Part shown: positions 43,457 through 53,200 of the stretch, in pieces | How positions within the stretch are numbered: position 1 is the first letter of the stretch | Layout: the number at the start of each line of letters is the position of its first letter | Assembly: GCF_014268495.2 (NCBI RefSeq) | Contig: NZ_CP077087.1 | Location: forward strand, 4,917,001-4,981,000 | Reading direction: 5' to 3' | DNA from: Pseudomonas monsensis | GTDB lineage: Bacteria; Pseudomonadota; Gammaproteobacteria; Pseudomonadales; Pseudomonadaceae | Length of the DNA: 64,000 nt | Notes under the pieces: model-generated | Database searches by the model: none | Told to the model about the DNA's origin: nothing | Seen by the model: only the letters and a program-made list of their open reading frames with translations | Position numbers and translations under genes: made by a program

Positions 43457-44481
43457 TATTTCGACTCCCGGGCAGCAGACAACGCCACGGCGCGCACTTG
43501 ATCGCCGGCGTTGAGTTGAAGACGTTTGGCGGTCAGCGGATCGACCACCAGCGTGCCGGCAGCCAGACGGGCCGGGGCAGCGGTGATGCGGCAATCTTCG
43601 CGTTTGCGGTTATGGATGATGAACGGCGTAGCATCATCGCCCGGCGTACCGATCGCCAGCACCAGCGCTTCGCTGTCACGCACGGCGCGGATCTTGCTGG
43701 TTTCGCACTCGATGGCAGGGCCGGCGTCGAAGATATCGACGTACCCCTGATAACTGAAGCCTTCGCCCTTGAGCATCGCCAGCGCGGGCTCGGTGTCCGG
43801 GTGCACCTGGCCGATGACGTTGCGCGCATCCGGCGAAAGGAAGCAGGTATACAGCGGGAATTTCGGCATCAGTTCGGCGATGAACGCCTTGTTGCCGACA
43901 CCGGTCAGGTAATCGGCCTGACTGAATTCCATTTTGAAGAAGTGCCGACCCAGGCTTTCCCAGAACGGCGAACGCCCGGCTTCGTCGGAGACACCGCGCA
44001 TCTCGGCGATGATCTTGTTGCCGAACAGCTCCGGGAACTCGGCAATGAACAGCATGCGTGCCTTGGACAACATGCGGCCATTGAGGCCGGTGCGGTAATC
44101 GGCGTGCAGGAACAGCGAGCACAGCTCGGAGTTGCCGGTCAGGTCGTTGGCGAGGAACAGCGTCGGGATCTCGCGATAGATGTTCAGCTCCTGCGAGGCG
44201 CTTACGGTCAGGCCGACACGGAAGTTGTACCACGGCTCACGCATCCCGACCGCGCCGGCAATGGCGGAAATCCCCACCACGCGACCGTTGTCGTCTTCGA
44301 GCACGAACAGGTAGTCCGCATCACCACGGCCGGCTTCGCCGCGAAAAGTCTTCTCGGCCCAGCCGACCCGGTGGGTCAGGCGTTCTTCGTTGGCTGGCAA
44401 AGTAGTCAGGCCGGTGCCGGTGCTGCGGGCCAGGTCGATCAGCGCGGATAAATCGCTGCTGCGTACGGGACGAACAATCAT
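43456..44481 (-). CDS. aruG: Arginine N-succinyltransferase, beta subunit AruG
   Basis: 341 residues; with AruF forms the enzyme that starts the pathway by transferring succinyl from succinyl-CoA to arginine or ornithine. AstA family features: MIVRPVRSSDLSALIDLARS, EMRGVSDEAGRSPFWESLGR and FDAGPAIECETSKIRAVRDS. About 50 bases follow the aruF stop. Confidence 0.96.
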   Translation of the reverse strand: MIVRPVRSSDLSALIDLARSTGTGLTTLPANEERLTHRVGWAEKTFRGEAGRGDADYLFVLEDDNGRVVGISAIAGAVGMREPWYNFRVGLTVSASQELNIYREIPTLFLANDLTGNSELCSLFLHADYRTGLNGRMLSKARMLFIAEFPELFGNKIIAEMRGVSDEAGRSPFWESLGRHFFKMEFSQADYLTGVGNKAFIAELMPKFPLYTCFLSPDARNVIGQVHPDTEPALAMLKGEGFSYQGYVDIFDAGPAIECETSKIRAVRDSEALVLAIGTPGDDATPFIIHNRKREDCRITAAPARLAAGTLVVDPLTAKRLQLNAGDQVRAVALSAARESK

Positions 44482-44532
44482 GCTATCTCCTCAAACGGGC
44501 CGCCTTCGCCACCCGTGAAACTCGCTAAGGCG

Positions 44533-45552
44533 TTAAACCGCCACCAGGCGCACGCTGGCACCTTCACCGACGCCCAGGGCTTCGGCCGCTTCCAGATCCA
44601 GGGTCACCGGTTTGCCCGGCGCGTAGTCCAGCTCCAGCAACACCGCGCGGTAATCCTGCAACTGCGCGTTGGCCACCAGATACTGGCGCCCGGCACCTTT
44701 GACCGGCTCACCGATCTTCACCGGCACCACGCGGCTCTGGGCGATCGAACGGATCCCCGAAACCCGCGCATGCAGGGTCGGGCCACCGTCGAAGATGTCG
44801 ATGTAGTGATCGGTCTCGAAGCCTTCGCGCATCAGGATGTCGAAGGTGATCTGCGCACGCGGGTGCACCTGGCCCATCGCTTCTTGAGCAGAATCCGGCA
44901 GCAGCGGCACGTAGATCGGGTAATGCGGCATCAGCTCGGCGAGGAACGTGCGGCTCTTCAGGCCACACAGGCGCTCGGCCTCGGCGTAGTTGAGGTCGAA
45001 GAAGTTGCGACCGATCGCGTCCCAGAACGGCGAGTCGCCGTTCTCGTCGCTGTAGCCGACGATCTCGGTCACCACCGAATCAGCGAAACGCTCCGGGTGG
45101 CTGGCGACGAACAGCAGACGGCCACGGGAGTTGAGCTCGGACCACGGCGACCCCACCAGCTCGCGCTGCACGTAGAAACTGGTCAGCAGGCTGTTGCCGG
45201 TCAGGTCGTGGCATTGCGAGAGCACGTGGATCTTGTTGTGGATCTTCAGCTCGCGCGAGGCGTGGACGAAGGTCTCGTTGCGGAAGCTGTAGAACGGCTC
45301 CGAATAACCGGCCGAAGCAACGATGGCCGAACAGCCGACCAGTTTGCCGGTGGCGGTGTCTTCGAGGACGAAGAAGTAACTCTCTTCACCGTTGAAGCTG
45401 ACTTCGGCGGCAAACGAGGCTTCGCTTGCGGCGATCTTGTCGCTCAGACGTTCCACGTCATCCGGCAAGGAAGTGACACCAATCGGACTGTCCGCAGCCA
45501 GACGCTGTACCTCGCCCAGATCAGCCATTTGCGCAGGGCGCATCACCAGCAT
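44533..45552 (-). CDS. aruF: Arginine N-succinyltransferase, alpha subunit AruF
   Basis: 339 residues; paralogue of AruG and its partner subunit. Matching motifs are MRPAQMADLGEVQRLAADSP, EIVGYSDENGDSPFWDAIGR and IFDGGPTLHARVSGIRSIAQ. The ATG at 45552 (AAGGAG seven bases upstream) is chosen over the internal one at 45543. A REP pair lies between it and aruC. Confidence 0.96.
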   Translation of the reverse strand: MLVMRPAQMADLGEVQRLAADSPIGVTSLPDDVERLSDKIAASEASFAAEVSFNGEESYFFVLEDTATGKLVGCSAIVASAGYSEPFYSFRNETFVHASRELKIHNKIHVLSQCHDLTGNSLLTSFYVQRELVGSPWSELNSRGRLLFVASHPERFADSVVTEIVGYSDENGDSPFWDAIGRNFFDLNYAEAERLCGLKSRTFLAELMPHYPIYVPLLPDSAQEAMGQVHPRAQITFDILMREGFETDHYIDIFDGGPTLHARVSGIRSIAQSRVVPVKIGEPVKGAGRQYLVANAQLQDYRAVLLELDYAPGKPVTLDLEAAEALGVGEGASVRLVAV

Positions 45553-45600
45553 GGTGTCACTCCTTTTCTCTTATCAATTCACAGAAAAAACACCGGACAC

Positions 45601-45690
45601 TGTGGGAGCGAGCTTGCTCGCGAAAGCGGTATATCAGTCAGCTTAGATGGCGACTGACACTCCTTCTTCGCGAGCAAGCTCGCTCCCACA
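45601..45690. repeat. REP pair, type TGTGGGAGCGAGCTTGCTCG, inside the aru operon
   Basis: 24-base perfect inverted arms at 45601-45624 and 45667-45690. Located between aruC and aruF. Same family at 56164 and 61021. Confidence 0.88.
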
Positions 45691-45720
45691 TTGATAGTGC
45701 TCGGTATTAGAAAATTTGAT

Positions 45721-45747
45721 CGACGCCTGAAAAAACTCCAGGCGTCG
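45721..45747 (-). terminator. Hairpin after aruC
   Basis: CGACGCCTG and CAGGCGTCG pair across a nine-base A-rich loop, followed on the minus strand by ATCAAATTTTC. With the weak T stretch it may only partly stop transcription, which would make aruC more abundant than the following genes. Confidence 0.55.
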
Positions 45748-45756
45748 AAGGGTCTA

Positions 45757-46977
45757 TCAGGCTTGCGTCAGTTTTGCTGCGGCGCGTTCGAAGCGGTCCA
45801 GACCAGCGTCGATATCGGCATCTTCGACCACCAGGCTCGGAGCGAAACGAATCACGTCCGGGCCGGCCTGCAGAATCATCAGGCCTTCTTTTTCAGCGGC
45901 GTTGAAGATGTCCTTGGCCTTGCCTTTCCAGGCATCGCTCAGTACGCAACCGATCAACAGACCGAGGCCACGCACCTGAGTGAACAGGCCGTACTTCTCG
46001 CCGATCTGCTGCAGACGGGTCTTGAATTTGTCGTGCTTGGCGTTGACGCCGTTCAGCACCTCAGGGGTGTTGATCACGTCAATCACCGCTTCGGCTACCG
46101 CGCACGCCAGCGGGTTGCCGCCGTAAGTGGTGCCGTGGGTGCCGACGACCAGATGTTTGGCCAGTGCTTCGGTGGTCAGCATCGCCGCGATCGGGAAACC
46201 ACCGCCCAGGCTCTTGGCGCTGGTCAGGATGTCCGGGGTCACGCCGTAATGCTGGTAGGCGAACAGGTGGCCGGTACGGCCCATGCCGGTTTGCACTTCG
46301 TCGAACACCAGCAGCGCGTTGTGTGCGTCGCACAGTTCACGGGCACCTTGCAGGTAAGCCAGTTCGGCCGGCAGTACGCCGCCCTCGCCCTGGATCGGTT
46401 CCAGCACGACCGCGCAGGTCTTGTCGGACACCGCCGCTTTCAGCGCGGCCAGGTCGTTGTAAGGGACGTGGGTGATGCCGGTGATTTTCGGACCGAAACC
46501 GTCGGAGTACTTCGACTGGCCACCGACGTTGACGGTGAACAGAGTACGGCCGTGGAAGCTGTTGAGCGCGGCGATGATTTCGTACTTCTCGCTGCCGAAA
46601 CGGTCGAACGCCACACGACGGGCCAGCTTGAACGCGGCCTCGTTGGCTTCAGCGCCGGAGTTGCAGAAGAACACGCGCTCGGCGAACGTGGCGTCGATCA
46701 GCTTGTGCGCCAGGCGCAGGGCAGGCTCGTTGGTGAACACGTTGGACACGTGCCACAGCTTGTTCGCTTGCTCGGTCAGCGCACCGACCAGCGCCGGGTG
46801 CGCGTGGCCCAATACGTTTACGGCAATCCCGCCGGCGAAGTCGATCAGCTCGCGGCCGCTCTGGTCCCAGACGCGGGAACCGGCGCCACGCACCGGAATG
46901 AAAGCGGCAGGCGCGTAGTTGGGAACCATTACCTGGTCGAAATCGGCGCGTTCTACCGCAGCGTGATCAACGGACAT
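45757..46977 (-). CDS. aruC: Succinylornithine / acetylornithine aminotransferase AruC
   Basis: 406 residues; PLP aminotransferase turning succinylornithine into succinylglutamate semialdehyde, and also able to act on acetylornithine. Visible features are YAPAAFIPVRGAGSRVWDQS, the pyridoxal region VFDEVQTGMGRTGHLFAYQH and the PLP lysine in DILTSAKSLGGGFPIAAML near 252. AGGAG precedes the ATG. First gene of the aru operon, with ArgR-like sites upstream. Confidence 0.96.
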   Translation of the reverse strand: MSVDHAAVERADFDQVMVPNYAPAAFIPVRGAGSRVWDQSGRELIDFAGGIAVNVLGHAHPALVGALTEQANKLWHVSNVFTNEPALRLAHKLIDATFAERVFFCNSGAEANEAAFKLARRVAFDRFGSEKYEIIAALNSFHGRTLFTVNVGGQSKYSDGFGPKITGITHVPYNDLAALKAAVSDKTCAVVLEPIQGEGGVLPAELAYLQGARELCDAHNALLVFDEVQTGMGRTGHLFAYQHYGVTPDILTSAKSLGGGFPIAAMLTTEALAKHLVVGTHGTTYGGNPLACAVAEAVIDVINTPEVLNGVNAKHDKFKTRLQQIGEKYGLFTQVRGLGLLIGCVLSDAWKGKAKDIFNAAEKEGLMILQAGPDVIRFAPSLVVEDADIDAGLDRFERAAAKLTQA

Positions 46978-47055
46978 CGGAGTCTCCTGAAGAGGAACAC
47001 CCGCCTGAAACTGGCGAGCTTGGTGAGGATTGTAAGGACAGTTTTCAGCCCGGCC

Positions 47056-47122
47056 TTGTCGCCAAGCGACAACTTCTTATAGCGCAAACCCTGAATTTTC
47101 CCGGGTTTACGGCAATGCGACA
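47056..47122 (-). promoter_or_regulatory. ArgR-like operator region of aruC
   Basis: Two matches to the Pseudomonas ArgR half-site TGTCGC-N8-AA read on the minus strand: TGTCGCTTGGCGACAA (47056-47072 region) and TGTCGCATTGCCGTAA (47107-47122). A third TGTCGC-like element is at 47151. They lie 80-145 bases before aruC, and 160-230 bases before the LRR gene on the other strand. Confidence 0.65.
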
Positions 47123-47282
47123 TATAGCGTCGCAAAGGCGCAGTTTAAACTGTCGCTGCCGATTTGCGGCAGGCCCGGGAGGATATCAACTGAACGGCGC
47201 GGCACAGCTATAAATATGTACCGCACCCCCCATGCATCGTTCTGATTTGCTTGGTGCTTTCCAGATGCCAAGGATTGGCCCG

Positions 47283-50200
47283 ATGCAAACGACTGAACAC
47301 CCCAACGACACCCCTTTCGGGGCACAACCCGACACTCACTATCTGCACCTGCAAGCCAGCCTGCCCACATGGCTCGGCAATGCTTCAGCGTCCAGACGCG
47401 AGGCATTGAAAAACACCCTGCCAGCGATGCCCCTTCAACTTCTAGCGCGTTCGGCGACCGAGCATCAGGCGCTCAAGGCGCTCAATTCCGCCCACTGGTC
47501 CGCCCAAAACGATGTCGACCGCCAACTGGAGCAATTCAGGGACATCAATGCCTTTGCCGAACCGCTGCTCAAGGCCGCGATCAAGGCCCACTTCGACCTG
47601 GAACTGGATGTCAGCAACATCCAGCTGCGTCTGTATATCCCTGCCACCACGCCGCTGTTCGGCATCAAGACCGGCGCACGCACGTGGACGGTGTCGCTGC
47701 TGGCGGCGGCGCTGCATAACTTCGAAGAAAAGGAGACGCAGGACGATGCCTATGACGCCGCGTCGACGTACATCATGCAGTCCTTGCCTTCCGCGCAGTC
47801 CGACACGCCGCTCTCGGCCACCGCACAGTTCGACACCCTGCCCTGGCTCAAGGAAAAAATGAGCATCCCGGCGTTCACCAAAATGTGCCGGGAGCTGGAC
47901 ATTGGTGCGCAGTACAAGACGTACCTCGAAGACCACCTCGGCATGACCGACGCGAAAAAAGGCGCAACGTTACGCAAACATGTCGACAAGAGCGAAAAAG
48001 CCGCGCTCAAGGCCGCCCTGCAATTCGCCCGTCTGACGGGCGATATCAGCGACCGTTACTGTCGCACGATCGTTGCACTGATCGACGGCGTGCGGCACCT
48101 GCGCATCGACGGGCAGCACCTGCAAACTCAGGCGCTGACCATGATGGGCGCGCCGCTCACCGGTATCCTGGTGTTCGCCCCCCAGGCCGATGAAGTCCAC
48201 ACAATAGCGCGGGTGGTCGCCTACGTCCCGGATGACCCGGAGCATCCAATCAAGGAGTACGCCTCTTCGGCGGAGCTGGAAAAGGAACTGACCCGTCAGC
48301 TGCGCGCGCAGGACTATCAGAAATTCTTCAGCCGCTTCGTCAACCACGAACAGCGCGGCGTTTTCTTCTCCAGCCTGAACACTCGCCTGAGCCAGGTGAA
48401 GTGGCATGAAGCGGTGCACGGCAGTCAGGACCCGATCTGGCGCAGCGAGCCGCTCGAGAAGCCTGATCTGCAACTGGCCGCTACAGTGATCCTCGGTGAT
48501 CTGTGGCAGCACCAGTACCAGAAAAAACTCAACAAGATTCTCAATGACGGCCAGGTCATCGCGGTCGCCACCGCCACGGTCGACTCGAATGCCCGCTGGG
48601 CGCTGTGGGATTCCTTCGTCGGTATCGCCTCGGCCATTTTGCAGACCGCCGTGTTCATCATCGCGCCATTCGTGCCGGGGCTGGGCGAACTGATGATGGC
48701 CTACATGGCCTATCAGTTTCTCGACGAAGTGTTCGAGGGCATCGTCGAATGGGCGCAAGGCCAGATCACCGAAGCGCTCACGCATCTGGTGGGGATGGTG
48801 GACGCGGCGATTCAACTGGGCCTGTTTGCCGTCGGCGGTTCGATTGCAGTGGGTGAGTTTCGTAAAGTCCTGCCCAAGGAAGTCATCGCGTTCATCGAGC
48901 GTTTCAAACCGGTGAAGCTGGCGAACGGCAATACCCGCTACTGGGATCAGGACCTGACCCGCTATCAGCAGAAATCCCTGCCGGCAGCCGATTCCAAACC
49001 CTCCCCACTGGGTCTGCACGAGCATCAGGGCAAACAGATTCTGCCGCTGGAAGACGCGCACTTTGCCGTCAGCGAATCCGCGATCCCCGGCCAGTACCGT
49101 ATCGAACACCCAACCCGCCCCGACGCCTACCAACCCGTCGTGCGCCACAACGGCGATGGCGCCTGGCACACCGAGCTCGAGCAACCGCTGGAATGGGACA
49201 ATGCGACCGCGTTGCGCCGCATCGGTCATGAGATGCAAGGGTTCACACCGGAACGGCGTGAACGCATTCTGCAAGTCAGCGGCTACGACGAAGACGCGTT
49301 GCGCAATATGCACGCCGAGCAGGCGTCAGTGCCGCCACTGCTGGCCGACAGCATCAGCCGCTTCCGGATCGACCAGGACCTGCAAGTGTTCATCGACCAA
49401 CTGGCCAGCGACCTGCCCGAACAATACCGCCGCGCCGATCCGCAGACGCAACTGCAATTGCTCACCGAACACGGACGCTGGCCTGCGGGTAAACGCCTGC
49501 GCTTGCTGAACGGACAAGGAGAGGTCAGCTGGCAGTCGTCGAGCGACGAAACCTTGCCACTGACCGATCTGCGCCAGACCAGTCTGATCGACAATGATGT
49601 GCTCACATCACTGCTGCAGGACCTCAGCGAACAAGAGGCCAAGGCCTTGCTCGACGAGCCGTTTGGTGGCCCGGACCTGCCGCTGGACATCCGCGCCCGC
49701 GAGTTGCGCAAACAACTGCTGCAATTGGCCAAGGCGCAACGCAGCAGCCTGTTCGAGTCGCGTTACCGAGCCCTCGAGAGCGTCGACGACCCGCTGCACA
49801 CCACCCTTGCGCAATTCGAACCGCCCCTGCCACCGCGTGTCACCCAGGAACTGCTCAACACCACCCGCAGTGATGAGCTGCTGCAAATCAGCGAAGGCCA
49901 ACTGCCCCAGCGACAGCAGGAGCTCATGCAGGTGGCCAGCGAAGAAGTCCGCGTCACCCGCGCATTCGAAGGGCTGGAACTGGACTCGGTGACCAATCCG
50001 GACACCGACACCCTGGTTCTGCACAGCCTGCGGTACGTGCCCGGCTGGAGCGGCGAGGTACGCCTGGAAATCCGCGACGGCACCTATGCCGGTCCGATGC
50101 TCGACAGCACCGGCCGCGCTGATGCGCCGGAACAAAAGGTTCTGGTGCGCAAACCCGATGGCACTTATCAGCCCTTCGATGACCGCGGGCATGAGTTGCA

Positions 50201-53200
50201 CGGGGCCACCGACGTGTACTCAAGCATCCTCTATGCGTTGCCGGACGCCGAGCGTCAGGCCATGGATATCCATATCGGTCAGGCAGAAAAACTCAAGACC
50301 GCCATCCGTGCACGGCCCCTCGATCGCAGCGATTTTCGTGTAGCCGTTTCGCTGGCGCCGGTCCGTCACCCGGAAGTCGACCCCCTGCGCCTGGTCGGCT
50401 TCCGGAGCCGTGAAAGACTGTCTCCCGTGTCAGAACTCCTTGCAACACGGCGCCAGGAGGTAAATCAGCCGCCTCTGGACAGGATTCGCGTGATCTATCG
50501 CGGTTACAACGCCAGAGACGCACGCGCCTTTGCCGCGAGGTTTGCGAACAACCCAAGACGCATCGCCAATGAGCTCGCCCGCCTGAGTGACGAGCTCACC
50601 CTGTTGCGCGACAACCTGCGTGTGTGGGAAACCCGGGTTCCGACGAGAGACCCGCGTAGCGCAATCGCGCTGACTGACACTCAACGTCGCGCGGCACAAC
50701 AAAGCCGCCGGGAGTTCAGCAATGCTATCGAACGCTGCTGGCGCCGGGAAACACAGGAATCGGCCGGGTACCTGTTGCAGATCACGGATCCGATAATGGG
50801 CGATCTACCGACCTTGAGCGGCGACTTCAATCATGTCAGATTGCTGATCCTGAACGGCAATGCCAGTACCCGTGGCCTGGAACCGTTTTTGCGACAATTC
50901 CCGGGACTGCATTCCCTGGACGTGCAGAACCTCGACCTGCCGACCCTGCCCCAGGCCCTGACCTCAATGCCGGGCCTGCAGCGACTGACCATGCGCAACT
51001 GCGGCATCACCATGACCCAGGCGAACCGGGCGACACTGACGTCCCTGCCGCAGGTCTCAGTCCTGGATCTTTCAAACAATCCGCTGGGTGAACCGGTTGA
51101 CGTGCGCACGATGCCCGCATTGAGTTATCTCAACCTCGATAACACCGGCATTTCGACGGTGCCGGCGGGCATGCTTGTTCATCCAAACCTGGTCTCCGGA
51201 CGGTTCGCCGGTAATCCGATCGCTGAAATTCCCGATGAGTTCTTCAATCTCGCCAGCGCACTCAGTGACAGATTCCTCTTCGGCGCCAACCCGCGGCTGT
51301 CCGCAGCCAGCCGGGAAAGAGTGAAGCTTTACTACCAAAAGACACGCAAGCACTTCGGCGTAGTGCCTGACCTCGCCGATATCGAACTGGCCACCCGGCT
51401 CTTTCCCGCCGTCACCGCTGATCGAGCCGTGGATCTGATTTATCAATTACCCGGAACGCTGGTGGACGGCCACGCCAGACTCACAGCCTGGGAGGCAGAG
51501 TTTGGACGGCTGCAAGTCGAGCTCGCGAGATGGAGCAACGATACCCCCCGACGCTCTCCCGCTACCCAAGAGCCGTTGACGCTCAGCGAACGAACCCGCG
51601 ATCGTCTCGCCAGGCTGGACTTCAGCCAGAGGCTGGAGAATTTCTGGCGTAACCAATCACCCTTCGTTCCCGAGCACCACGGCAGTCAGTTGGAGCTGAC
51701 CCTCGGATTCCTGGGCGATATGCCGGTGATCGATAGCGATTTCAACCATGTTGCCCACCTGACGCTCAATGGCAACAAAGGGGTGACCGGCGTAGAACCG
51801 TTCTTGCGACGCTTCCAGAAGCTGACGTCACTGGAGCTGAGTGTTTTCGACTTCGACCCGAACTCGCTGGCAGCTGTTGACCTGCCCGACCTGCAGACAC
51901 TGCAACTCCAGGATTGCGGTGTAGTGATGACCCCGGAAAACCAGGCAAAGCTTGTCTCGATGCCGCAGTTGCAAATGCTGGACTTGAGCGACAACCCGCT
52001 GGGCACGTTTCCCGACCTGACTTTTCTGCCAGAACTGAACCGTCTCGATCTGGCCAACACCCACCTGTCGCAGGTGCCTCCCGGACTGGCCGATCACGCC
52101 AACCTCGTCATCGCTGTTTTCAGCGGCAACAGGATCAGAGAACTCCCCGTCGAGTTGCTTGACCTGCCCGCCATTCGCACCGACGGTATGATCTTTGCCG
52201 ACAACCCATTGTCGTCGGTGACTCGCGAGCGGATAAAAACCTATTACCGCAAAACCGGGCAAGACTTCAATGTTCTGGCTGCTCCCGAGGACATCGAACT
52301 GATGCAATCACTGTTCCCGTCCCTTGACCAGGAAGACGCCAGCGGGATCATCTATGACCTGCCCGGAACACTGGCCGACAGCCGGACCCGGCTCAACATC
52401 TGGCAGGCCGAACTGACTACCCTGCTGGCCGATCTCACGGCCTGGGCAACCCAGGTACCGAAGCAGGATCCCGTGACTGGCGAAGCGATCAGCGCCGCCG
52501 AACGATTCATCAACACCACCTCCCGAAGGGAATTCGCCGACCAATTCGAGCAACTCTGGCGAACACGCTCAGAGACCTCCGGCATACGCATGGACGCTTT
52601 CACGGCTAACCCGACCTTCCAGGGCGACATGCCGGTTCTGACCGCCGATTTCAGCCACGTCTTGAAACTTAATCTTCGGGGCAACCCTGCGATCAGTGGC
52701 ACAGGCCCGTTCATTGAGCAGTTCGGCAACCTGCAGATTCTTGAACTCCACGATTTCTCCCTGGGCGAAATACCCGCGTCCCTGACTCGCACGACGGAAC
52801 TCATAGACGTCACGCTGGCCAACTGCAACCTGACCCTCACCGACAACGGCCAGACAGTACTGGAGTCACTGCCCGATCTTGAGAGCCTGGATCTGCGCCA
52901 CAATCCGCTGACGCGGGCGCCGGACATCACGAACATGCCGGCACTCAGTGACCTTCGCCTGTCCAGCACCGAAATTACCGCAGTCCCGGACGGTATTGGC
53001 ACACACCCGAACCTGCGTGAAGCGCACCTCGACAACAACGCGATTACCGACCTGCCCGAAGCCTTTTTTGAGCTCGACATCAAACTGGCCCGTGCGACAA
53101 AACTGTCCGCCAACCCTCTGTCCCGGGCAGCCCGCGAGCGCATCAAGGTTTATTACACGCAACACGAGGCCAACTTTGGCGTGCTGCCGGACCAGGCCGA